Made by a program: the position numbers and the translations under genes
Assembly (NCBI GenBank): GCA_039028975.1
Contig: JBCCHB010000013.1
Location: 62,001 to 126,000, forward strand
Length of the DNA: 64,000 nucleotides
Direction: 5' to 3'
DNA from: JAHBNG01 sp039028975
GTDB taxonomy: Bacteria; Chloroflexota; Anaerolineae; Caldilineales; Caldilineaceae
In this document: one piece after another, positions 49,776 through 57,939 of the stretch
Numbering within the stretch: position 1 is the first letter of the stretch
Layout: each line of letters starts with the position of its first letter
The notes under the pieces: generated by a model
What the model saw: the letters and a program-made list of their open reading frames with translations, nothing else
Told to the model about the DNA's origin: nothing
The model's database searches: none

Positions 49776-52450
49776 AACGACTTGTTCGCCTCGCATTTCC
49801 TGTTTTTGTTCCCCTGGGATTCTTTGGCCTCCTTGCCGTGGTCATCACTTGGCCCCTGGTGCTCAACTTTGACACCATGATTCCTGTCGGCACCGGTGGG
49901 GATGCGTGGGTGCATCAATGGACCTTTTGGTGGTTAAAGAAGGCCATCTTAGAAGGTGAAAATCTTCTCTACACCCATCTCCTCTTCTACCCTGACGGCG
50001 TCTCGCTGACCTCTCACAACGTAGCCTGGTTAAATTTTGCCCTCTGGTTCCCACTCCAAGCTCTGTGGGGCAATACAATCGCCTATGGGCTGATGTTTCT
50101 GATCATCTTTACCCTTAATGGCTGCAGTGGGTATTGGTTAGCGCAGAAATTGACTGGTTCCTTCTCGGCAGCGCTTGTGGCCGGAGTTATCTATGAGACG
50201 TGGCCCTACCTAACCTCTCAGCAGGGGCATCCCAATATGCCCATCATCATGTGGATGCCATTGGCTCTGCTCTTTCTGCTGCGTACCTTTGAGGAGAGGC
50301 GGGTGCGCGATGCACTCTTAACGGGTCTGTTTATCGCCTTAACAGGGATAGGACGATGGCAGCTTCTGATTCTTTTTGGCCTGGGCTTTGGTCTCTTCTT
50401 TCTCTACTACTTCGTTTCAAACAAAGGGTATCGAACCCGACAGATGTTGCTTTTGTATGGTTTGATCGGACTGGTGGCCATTCTGATCATGGCTCCTTTG
50501 GGCTGGCCCATGTTAGAAGCCCAACTTACCCGGGACAACCCCGAAGAGATCTTTGTCAAGGAGTATTTTCAAGGCAGTGATCTGTTGGCTTACGTGATCC
50601 CCAATAGCCACATCACCCTATGGCGCTGGCTGGTTTTTCAATTGCCCCAATCTCTTCAGTTTCACTTTGACCGCGTGGATTTTATCGGGCACGTGACCCT
50701 CTTTCTGGCTGGAGCTGGAATTTGGCTGCGCTGGGCCAAGGCTCGACCGTGGGTGTTGTTAGGGGGCTTCTACTTTATCTTTGCACTGGGAACCGATTTT
50801 CGCTTTGGCAACGCCATCTATAGCTGGGTTCCCATGCCTTACCGTTGGATCGAAGATCTCTCCATCATTCGGGTCATTCGCTATCCCCACCGCTTCAATA
50901 CCTTTATGTCTTTACCGGTGGCCATCTTGGCGGCTTATGGCGTCCTTGGCTTATGGGAGCACTGGTCCTTCAGGCTTCTCTCTTCCGCCACTCAGAGCCT
51001 CTGGGTGGGGCTACTTATTCTCTTAATTGTGGGCGAGCATTGGATGTTTCCCTACCGGATGAGCACCATTGATGTCCCAACTTGGTATCAGCAACTCGCC
51101 CAGAGTCCCGATAAGTTTGGGTTGTTGGGGTTGCCTTTGGATCACCGAGGACGGGATAAAGATTACATGCGCTTCCAGATGACCCATGGGAAACCGCTGG
51201 CCCAAGGACACATCTCCAGACCTACTAGTGATGCCTATGCACTCTTGCAAAGCACGCCCTTTCTGGCTTTGTTGCAAGAAAAGAGCCAACTCAATCCCCA
51301 TTTAGGAGACATTACCCATCAACTTCGCCCACTAGCAGAGGCCAACGTTGGCTACATTATCCTCCACAAAGAGTATGCCACCGAGAAAGAGATGCGAGAA
51401 TGGCGAGAATGGCTTCTCTACCGCCCCAGATATGAAGATGAGCAAGTTGTTGTCTACTCAACCACTCCGCGCCACGGTGAAGATTACGAGCTACCGACGC
51501 CGATTACGACTGAGATTGGTCTAATCCGCGCGGATTCTAATCTAGACGCGCTGGAAGGACGCACCACCCAAGGCGGCACCCTTCAAGTTACGGCAGAATG
51601 GGGAACAGTGGCTGAACCAGAGCAGGATCTGCATGTTTGCCTATACATAGCTGATGCCCCTCCCCACGGTACAGATCCTGCTGACGTGAATGCTTCTGAA
51701 CCAAACGCCTCTGATGCAAACGCCCCTGATACAAAGAGCGAGAATAAGGGGGTAGCCGAGCGCCCCTGCTTTGTGCTGGGGACAGAATGGCCTGCTAGCG
51801 AATGGTCAGCCAATGAGCTGGTTCGTGATCAGTACAACCACCAGATGAGTCCATTTATACCACCGGGAGCCTATACACTGTCCATGGGATTGGAAGAGCG
51901 CAATCGTCGCGTTGGGGTGCCCATACATCTGGGTTCTTTTGAAATCGAAGCCTTGCCGCGCGTAATGGAGGCACCGAGTGTCTCCTTTCCGCTTCAAGCC
52001 TCTTGGGGGAGTCGCCTGAGATTGATTGGGTATGATCTAGCGATTCTGGAGCCAACGAAGGCTGATAAGAATGAGAATGAGGAGCACGGGAGTGAGATCC
52101 AGCTCACACTGATTTGGCAAGCCACCCAACGAATGGACCACTCGTATAAGTTCTTTGTTCACATCTTTGAAGCCGATGGGTCTGATGGAAACGGGGAAAA
52201 GATCGCCCAACATGACGGTGTTCCCCGCAACTGGAGCTACCCAACCACATGGTGGGAAGAGGGTGAGTATGTGGTCGACACCATCCACTTGAAGCTAGGT
52301 GGGGAGAACCCAGGTGGGTTGAATAGTGGACAAAAGCTCGAACTTCACATTGGCATCTATGATGAAGCGACAGGGGAACGGCTGCCAGGGTATTCTGCCC
52401 AAAATCAACCGCTAGCTGAGGATGTTCTGCGTATCGGAGTCACCGAATGA
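49772..52450 (+). CDS. Large polytopic membrane protein with C-terminal beta domains, paralogue 1
   Basis: An 892-residue protein. Around twelve membrane segments come first. The N-terminal loop reads VITWPLVLNFDTMIPVGTGG, DAWVHQWTFWWLKKAI and LLFYPDGVSLTSHNVAWLNF, which is typical of GT-C/YfhO-like membrane proteins of unknown specificity. From about residue 600 there are two beta-sandwich domains with the recurrent sequence IQLTLIWQATQRMDHSYKFF, HDGVPRNWSYPTTWWEEGEY and YDEATGERLPGY. An Asp/Asn/Ala/Ser-rich insertion lies near residues 635-660. It is 55-60 percent like the next gene by eye. ATGA overlaps on both sides imply translational coupling. Confidence 0.72.
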   Translation: MKRLVRLAFPVFVPLGFFGLLAVVITWPLVLNFDTMIPVGTGGDAWVHQWTFWWLKKAILEGENLLYTHLLFYPDGVSLTSHNVAWLNFALWFPLQALWGNTIAYGLMFLIIFTLNGCSGYWLAQKLTGSFSAALVAGVIYETWPYLTSQQGHPNMPIIMWMPLALLFLLRTFEERRVRDALLTGLFIALTGIGRWQLLILFGLGFGLFFLYYFVSNKGYRTRQMLLLYGLIGLVAILIMAPLGWPMLEAQLTRDNPEEIFVKEYFQGSDLLAYVIPNSHITLWRWLVFQLPQSLQFHFDRVDFIGHVTLFLAGAGIWLRWAKARPWVLLGGFYFIFALGTDFRFGNAIYSWVPMPYRWIEDLSIIRVIRYPHRFNTFMSLPVAILAAYGVLGLWEHWSFRLLSSATQSLWVGLLILLIVGEHWMFPYRMSTIDVPTWYQQLAQSPDKFGLLGLPLDHRGRDKDYMRFQMTHGKPLAQGHISRPTSDAYALLQSTPFLALLQEKSQLNPHLGDITHQLRPLAEANVGYIILHKEYATEKEMREWREWLLYRPRYEDEQVVVYSTTPRHGEDYELPTPITTEIGLIRADSNLDALEGRTTQGGTLQVTAEWGTVAEPEQDLHVCLYIADAPPHGTDPADVNASEPNASDANAPDTKSENKGVAERPCFVLGTEWPASEWSANELVRDQYNHQMSPFIPPGAYTLSMGLEERNRRVGVPIHLGSFEIEALPRVMEAPSVSFPLQASWGSRLRLIGYDLAILEPTKADKNENEEHGSEIQLTLIWQATQRMDHSYKFFVHIFEADGSDGNGEKIAQHDGVPRNWSYPTTWWEEGEYVVDTIHLKLGGENPGGLNSGQKLELHIGIYDEATGERLPGYSAQNQPLAEDVLRIGVTE

Positions 52451-55182
52451 GCCCTGGAAGGAAGCACCCAGGCCCATCCTTCTGGTGGTTCTGGTTCCCC
52501 ATCAGTCTCTTCAGCCTGCTCTCAATTCTGCTCACTTGGCCACTGGCGGTGAACCTTGGTCAGCAAATTCCGGTTGGTTTGGGTGGCGATGCTTGGGGCC
52601 ATCTGTGGACCTTTCATTGGATCAAGTTTGCCTGGACAAATGGGTTAGATCCTTATCATACCAAGCTACTCTTTTACCCCGATGGCGCGTCGCTGCTCTT
52701 TCACAACATTGCCTGGTTCAATATTGGTCTTTGGCTACCTCTCCAATCTCTGTTTGGCGAAATCAGCGCTTACTCATTGACGTACCTACTCATCTTCTGC
52801 CTGAATGGCTGTGCCCTCTACTGGCTTCTTTACGATTGGACTCGCTCTCCTTTTACCGCAACGGTTGCTGGCCTCGTTCATCTATCGTGGCCCCATCTCA
52901 TGTCCCAGACAGGACATCCTAATACCATTACCGTCATGTGGATTCCGCTGGCCATTCTCTTTCTGCGTCGCGCATTGGCCAAGCGCCACCTTGTTGATAT
53001 CCTGCTCGTAGGCTGCTTTCTGGCGCTGACGGGTATCTCCCGCTGGCAGCTCCTCTTTATGGGTGGGATTGGCTTTGGCATCTACTATCTTTATGCCGTG
53101 GGGAAATTTACTCAACGGCCTATTGGGCAAACCATCTGGCAGAGCGTTTGGAGTAGGTACTGGAGGACAGCCTGGATCACGGCTGGCATCGGCGTAGTAG
53201 CCTTCCTGCTCATGACTCCCTTGGGCAAACCGGTGGCGGATGCTTTAATGGGTCTGGAAGATACATCTGAGCTGGTCATTCAGGAGTCGCTGGATGGAAG
53301 CGACCTGTTGGCGTATTTGGTACCGAATCTCAATAGCCTAGTGGGCCATTTCTTTGTTGAGGAGCTTCCTTTTCGGTTACGTTTCACTCGGGATCGAGTT
53401 GACTTTATTGGTCTTGTTACCTTAGCGTTAGCGATTGTTGGGATCTGGAGACGCTGGTCTCAAGTTTGGATCTGGGTCCTGATTGGCGGCGTTTATCTGG
53501 CCTTGTGCATCGGCCCCGATCTCACCTGGGCTAGGGTCAAATATCCTCAAGTACCCGTTCCCTACCGATTGGTTAGTGATCTCTTCTTCATCAAGATGAT
53601 TCGGGATCCTCATCGCTTTAACATCTTTCTGGCTCTGCCGATTGCCGTTTTGGCAGGGTATGGAGCGGATGTGGTACGGAAGCAATGGGCTGGAAGATCC
53701 AAGAGTGTGCTGCGGCAAGGCATGGTTGGCGGCATCATTCTGCTGGCCATTCTGCTCGAGCATTGGATCTATCCCTATCGGCTTGCACCCATCCAGATAC
53801 CGGAATGGTACAAGACTCACTCCATATGTCATTCTCCGTTCCGTTCTGAATCTATCCTAGCGGGAGAGGGGATGCCAAGCGGGTGCGGGCCAGGAAGTAA
53901 ATCATCCTTGGTTGCAGCAGAAACTGTGTCGGATCCCGCATCAGATCCCACTTCAGATCCCATGTCACATGTGCCTAGTTTGCTCTCTCTCCCCATTTCT
54001 CATGATGAGGCGGACAAGGAGTACATGCGCTATCAGCTTATCCATGGAATGCCGCTGGCTCAGGGTCATATCTCTCGGGCTAAGGCGGATTCCTTTCGCT
54101 TTTTGGATAGCACTCCTTTTCTGGCCCACCTCCACGCCACCAACCAGATGGATCCCAATATTGGTGACGTGACCTATCAGTTGGAGCAATTAGCCCAAGC
54201 AAACATTCGCTACTTGATTCTCCACAAGAATTTGGCTTCAGTAGAGCAGATTCGAGACTGGAGGCATTGGCTGATCGTAGCTCCCGAGTACGAGGACAAT
54301 GAACTGATTGTCTATAACACTCGTCCAATGGAGGGCTTCAACTATTCGATAGAGCAGGTGCTGACAGAGGAGATCGGTCTTCTCGCCATTGAAACCAACT
54401 TAGGTGAAATGGACGCTCGCTACCCACAAGGTGGGACCATTCAAATCCGGCCTACTTGGGGGACTCGGGCCGTACCGAAGACGGATTTCAACGTCTGCCT
54501 CTATTTGATACCAACAGAGCAAACGACCGATGAGATTGATAGATCTGCTCCCTACTGCCAGACCCTGGGGGGGGAGCGACCGACAAGCCTTTGGAACGAG
54601 TACGAAGTGATGCGGCAACCGCTCGATATTCAGTTGAGTCCATTCCACTACGGTGGGAAATATCAGCTTTTATTGGGATTGGAAAGAGAGAATGCATCGG
54701 TCGGTCAGCAGATAGAGCTAGGCGAGATTGAAGTCGTGGCCCTAGGCCGAATGTTTGATGCACCTCAAGTCACAACGGAAGCGATAGCAATATGGAACAA
54801 GGAGATTCAGCTACTCGGCTATGATCTGTCGGTACCTGACGACTTCTCTTCTGGCTCGACCCTTGAGCTGTTGCTCCACTGGCAAGCCCTGACCCGCATG
54901 GAACGATCATACAAATTCTTCGTTCATATGGTGAATGGGGATGGTGAGCGCGTTGCCCAATATGATGGCATTCCTCGGGGGTGGAGTTATCCCACAACCT
55001 ATTGGGAAGTGGGCGAATATGTGGACGACAACGCCTCGTTTACAATAGAGGCAGATCCTGACGGAACCTATTCGCTCATTGTAGGCATCTATGATGAGGC
55101 TACAGGGCAGCGGCTGGAAGGTCTTTCAGCGGATGGGGCTTCTCTACCAGATAATGCACTCTTATTGGGGACGATACCATGA
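52447..55182 (+). CDS. Large polytopic membrane protein with C-terminal beta domains, paralogue 2
   Basis: A 911-residue tandem paralogue of the upstream gene. Matching blocks: LLTWPLAVNLGQQIPVGLGG, DAWGHLWTFHWIKFAW and LLFYPDGASLLFHNIAWFNI; and at the end LELLLHWQALTRMERSYKFF, YDGIPRGWSYPTTYWEVGEY and YDEATGQRLEGL. It carries about 45 extra low-complexity residues (DPASDPTSDPMSHV and neighbours) where paralogue 1 has a short loop before DKEYMRYQ. Tandem duplication followed by divergence is clear. The ABC transporter genes start 15 bases later. Confidence 0.72.
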   Translation: MSPGRKHPGPSFWWFWFPISLFSLLSILLTWPLAVNLGQQIPVGLGGDAWGHLWTFHWIKFAWTNGLDPYHTKLLFYPDGASLLFHNIAWFNIGLWLPLQSLFGEISAYSLTYLLIFCLNGCALYWLLYDWTRSPFTATVAGLVHLSWPHLMSQTGHPNTITVMWIPLAILFLRRALAKRHLVDILLVGCFLALTGISRWQLLFMGGIGFGIYYLYAVGKFTQRPIGQTIWQSVWSRYWRTAWITAGIGVVAFLLMTPLGKPVADALMGLEDTSELVIQESLDGSDLLAYLVPNLNSLVGHFFVEELPFRLRFTRDRVDFIGLVTLALAIVGIWRRWSQVWIWVLIGGVYLALCIGPDLTWARVKYPQVPVPYRLVSDLFFIKMIRDPHRFNIFLALPIAVLAGYGADVVRKQWAGRSKSVLRQGMVGGIILLAILLEHWIYPYRLAPIQIPEWYKTHSICHSPFRSESILAGEGMPSGCGPGSKSSLVAAETVSDPASDPTSDPMSHVPSLLSLPISHDEADKEYMRYQLIHGMPLAQGHISRAKADSFRFLDSTPFLAHLHATNQMDPNIGDVTYQLEQLAQANIRYLILHKNLASVEQIRDWRHWLIVAPEYEDNELIVYNTRPMEGFNYSIEQVLTEEIGLLAIETNLGEMDARYPQGGTIQIRPTWGTRAVPKTDFNVCLYLIPTEQTTDEIDRSAPYCQTLGGERPTSLWNEYEVMRQPLDIQLSPFHYGGKYQLLLGLERENASVGQQIELGEIEVVALGRMFDAPQVTTEAIAIWNKEIQLLGYDLSVPDDFSSGSTLELLLHWQALTRMERSYKFFVHMVNGDGERVAQYDGIPRGWSYPTTYWEVGEYVDDNASFTIEADPDGTYSLIVGIYDEATGQRLEGLSADGASLPDNALLLGTIP

Positions 55183-55197
55183 AGGAGGCGAGCAATC

Positions 55198-56124
55198 ATG
55201 GACACCGCAATTGAAACCCACAATTTGTCAAAAAGATACGGTGACGTTGTGGCGGTGGATGGCTTATCTCTTCGGGTTGCGTCAGGCGAAATCTATGCCT
55301 TTTTGGGGTTAAATGGTGCAGGCAAGACGACCACCATTCGTATGTTGCTGGGAATGGTCAACCCAACGTCCGGTGAAGCACGCATCTTGGGTAACCATAT
55401 CGGAATCGGAAGGAGTGAGCCCTGGCATAATGTGGGTTATCTGGTGGAGACACCAAGTGCATATCCTGAATTGTCTGTGCGAGAAAATTTGGAGGTTACT
55501 CGTCGCCTCCGTCCAGGGACTGAGCCAACAGCCGTTGATCGCATTATTGAACAATTGAACTTAGGTTCCTATGCCCACCGGCGTGCAGGAACCCTGTCCC
55601 TTGGCAACGCCCAACGGCTGGGACTGGCCAAAGCCCTGCTGCACCGTCCGAAACTGCTTCTGCTTGATGAACCAGCCAATGGATTAGATCCAGCAGGCAT
55701 TGTGGAAATACGCGAACTCTTGCGTCAACTTGTCCAAACAGAGGGCGTTACGATCTTTATGTCCAGCCATATTCTTGGCGAAGTGGCGCGGCTGGCTCAC
55801 CGCATTGGCATTATCCACCAAGGACGCTTGATTCAAGAATTGGATATCTCAGAGCTAGAGCGCAATCGGCGTAGGCAGTTGATGGTTCAAACCCGCAATA
55901 GTAAGGCTGCCCATGCACGCTTAGTTGAAGCCGGATTCTCTGCCATGCTTCTGACTAATGACATGATTGAAGTAACGGATGATAATGCGTTGGAAAGACC
56001 AGATGACGTGGCAACATACCTGGTCGGGGTGGGGCATGCACCGACCCTACTCAGCGTTGAACAAGAGGATCTAGAGCACTATTTTCTGCGTCTTGTTGGC
56101 ATGAACGATGAAAGCGACGGCTAA
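55198..56124 (+). CDS. ABC transporter ATP-binding protein, BcrA-type
   Basis: A 308-residue ATPase with AAGGAGG nine bases before its ATG. Walker A GLNGAGKTT (37-45), Walker B LLLLDEPANGLDPAGI and the H-loop SSHILGEV are standard. The signature is LSLGNAQRL instead of LSGGQ, a change common in BcrA/DrrA-type exporters. The C-terminal 90 residues are the usual regulatory domain. It pairs with the permease four bases downstream. In an operon with GT-C proteins it may export or flip a lipid-linked product, or act in antibiotic-peptide resistance. Confidence 0.9.
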   Translation: MDTAIETHNLSKRYGDVVAVDGLSLRVASGEIYAFLGLNGAGKTTTIRMLLGMVNPTSGEARILGNHIGIGRSEPWHNVGYLVETPSAYPELSVRENLEVTRRLRPGTEPTAVDRIIEQLNLGSYAHRRAGTLSLGNAQRLGLAKALLHRPKLLLLDEPANGLDPAGIVEIRELLRQLVQTEGVTIFMSSHILGEVARLAHRIGIIHQGRLIQELDISELERNRRRQLMVQTRNSKAAHARLVEAGFSAMLLTNDMIEVTDDNALERPDDVATYLVGVGHAPTLLSVEQEDLEHYFLRLVGMNDESDG

Positions 56125-56127
56125 ACG

Positions 56128-56916
56128 ATGAGTAATATCAGGCAAGCCATCTGGGTAGAAGTGCTGAAAGTACGACGTTCCAAAATGCCTTTGTTAACTG
56201 CTCTGGGTTTTGCATTGGCCCCTTTGGCGGGCGGATTCTTTATGGTTATCATGAAAGATCCAGATCGCGCTCGTCAGCTAGGCATGATCAGCACCAAGGC
56301 CCAGATTATCGCTGGGTCTGCCGACTGGACAACCTATCTGGGGATTCTGGCCCAAGCCACAGCCATCGGCGGACTGATTCTCTTTAGCTTCATTGCCAGC
56401 TGGGTTTTTGGCCGAGAGTACGCGGAGCAGACAGTCAAAGATCTGCTGGCGCTGCCGACGCCACGCTCAACGATTGTGCTGGCCAAGTTCATTGTGATAA
56501 TACTCTGGGCATCTCTGTTAACGTTGGTCATTTATCTTATTGGTTTAGGTATCGGAGCGGTTGTTACGCTTCCCCCAGCCCCTGTGGCAACATTTATGCA
56601 AGGCACAACAACTGTATTGGTTGCAGCTGCTTTGACCATCGGGTTAATAACGCCCGTAGCCTTCTTTGCCAGCGTTGGGCGTGGCTATCTGCCCCCAATG
56701 GGCTTTGCCATTTTGACCCTGATTTTGGCCCAGATTGTTGCGGCGACTGGGTGGGGCGAATATTTTCCTTGGTCGGTACCTGCGTTACTAACGGGAGCTG
56801 CTGGTCCTGAGTACGCAGCGCTAAGCATGGTGAGCTACCTGCTTGTGATGCTAACCAGCCTTGTCGGCCTGGTCGGGACTTTTGGTTGGTGGAGCGTGGC
56901 GGATCAGGTAGGGTAG
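56128..56916 (+). CDS. ABC-2 type permease, BcrB-like
   Basis: A 262-residue permease with six hydrophobic segments. It opens with the typical amphipathic IRQAIWVEVLKVRRSKMPLL, and has the cytosolic loop VFGREYAEQTVKDLLALPTP, TIVLAKFIVIILWASLLTL and the second half with LITPVAFFASVGRGYLPPMG. The start is three bases after the ATPase stop. Works with it as a dimeric exporter in the cytoplasmic membrane. Last gene of the operon that begins at 47958. Confidence 0.9.
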   Translation: MSNIRQAIWVEVLKVRRSKMPLLTALGFALAPLAGGFFMVIMKDPDRARQLGMISTKAQIIAGSADWTTYLGILAQATAIGGLILFSFIASWVFGREYAEQTVKDLLALPTPRSTIVLAKFIVIILWASLLTLVIYLIGLGIGAVVTLPPAPVATFMQGTTTVLVAAALTIGLITPVAFFASVGRGYLPPMGFAILTLILAQIVAATGWGEYFPWSVPALLTGAAGPEYAALSMVSYLLVMLTSLVGLVGTFGWWSVADQVG

Positions 56917-56981
56917 TACCGTTGGTAGCCCCTTGTACTTTCTGTCGGGTTTCTCTGCCATACGAAGAGAGTAGAGCGACG

Positions 56982-57752
56982 CTAACACAACAGCTCACAG
57001 AGCATATCAAGTAATGGAAACCCGAAGACGAAAAGAACCCCTAAAATTACCATAAATGCCAACGGCACCGAAACCAACGGATAATTCCAAATACGCATTT
57101 TTGAGTTTGAACGTGATGAGCCAATGTTGCCTGCCCCTGCTGCTCCTCTATTTTCATTGGACACATATGAGGCATATGTGTTGGTATCAAATTGCAAACG
57201 ACCTGAGGCATACAGGTTGAATAAGTAGCCCACGGCAAATTCAATTATCCACCAACTTAAATTAGGAAATTGTCCCAACCAAATCGCAATCAACAGCATG
57301 GCAAATGCAGGTGGAACAATGGTGAGGAAGACATTCTGTAGCCATACATGGTTTTTGTCTCGTTGCTTGGTGGGAAAAAATTTTCGGTTGATGGTATTAA
57401 GAATCACGATCATGAAAAAAAATATCACCAGGGAGGTGGTAATGAGGATAAAGGTAACGATGAGGGTCAGGAGGGCATCATTAGTAAAAATACCATATAG
57501 AAAGGCTGCCACCATATTTAGAAGAACAAACCAGAGTTCGGACGGTGATGATGGTTTAGGTAGCGGTATGGGACAGGTGGGGTTAGGGCAGCGTGTGCCG
57601 TGAGCTTCGTAAAATGTGCCACATTCACCACAATATGTAGCTATGCCCGCTGGATTAGATGTAGTGCGGGCATGTAATTCCTTGATGGGATGAGTGTCTA
57701 AAATTCCTTTTTCGATGATATTTTGTAAATCTCTATGGTTATAGAGTGCCAC
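56982..57752 (-). CDS. Membrane protein with N-terminal zinc ribbon
   Basis: A 256-residue protein. Near residues 40-60 four Cys form a ribbon: CGECGTFYEAHGTRCPNPTC. Then about five hydrophobic segments (VLLNMVAAFLYGIF, LLTLIVTFILITTSLVIFFF, VFLTIVPPAFAMLLIAIWLG and others) and a soluble loop with GGAAGAGNIGSSRSNS-like text. The first 35 residues look soluble. I do not recognise a named family. It is on the strand opposite to the flanking operons, with no visible partner. Its codon use and A/T-richness look unlike its neighbours, which hints at a different origin. Confidence 0.65.
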   Translation of the reverse strand: MALYNHRDLQNIIEKGILDTHPIKELHARTTSNPAGIATYCGECGTFYEAHGTRCPNPTCPIPLPKPSSPSELWFVLLNMVAAFLYGIFTNDALLTLIVTFILITTSLVIFFFMIVILNTINRKFFPTKQRDKNHVWLQNVFLTIVPPAFAMLLIAIWLGQFPNLSWWIIEFAVGYLFNLYASGRLQFDTNTYASYVSNENRGAAGAGNIGSSRSNSKMRIWNYPLVSVPLAFMVILGVLFVFGFPLLDMLCELLC

Positions 57753-57939
57753 TTTCCTCCTCCCTTTATACTCGCATTACCCCATTCTCGCTGCTGAATT
57801 CGTCGGTCTACTAAAGAAGTAGTAATATTATACATGATACTATTCGGCTGCGATCTGATTGTGAAAGAATATGCGAGCGCTAGCCATTCCATACTTGTCA
57901 CATCGGCCGGGGCTAGACTCTCTATAAAGGTGATGGGTT

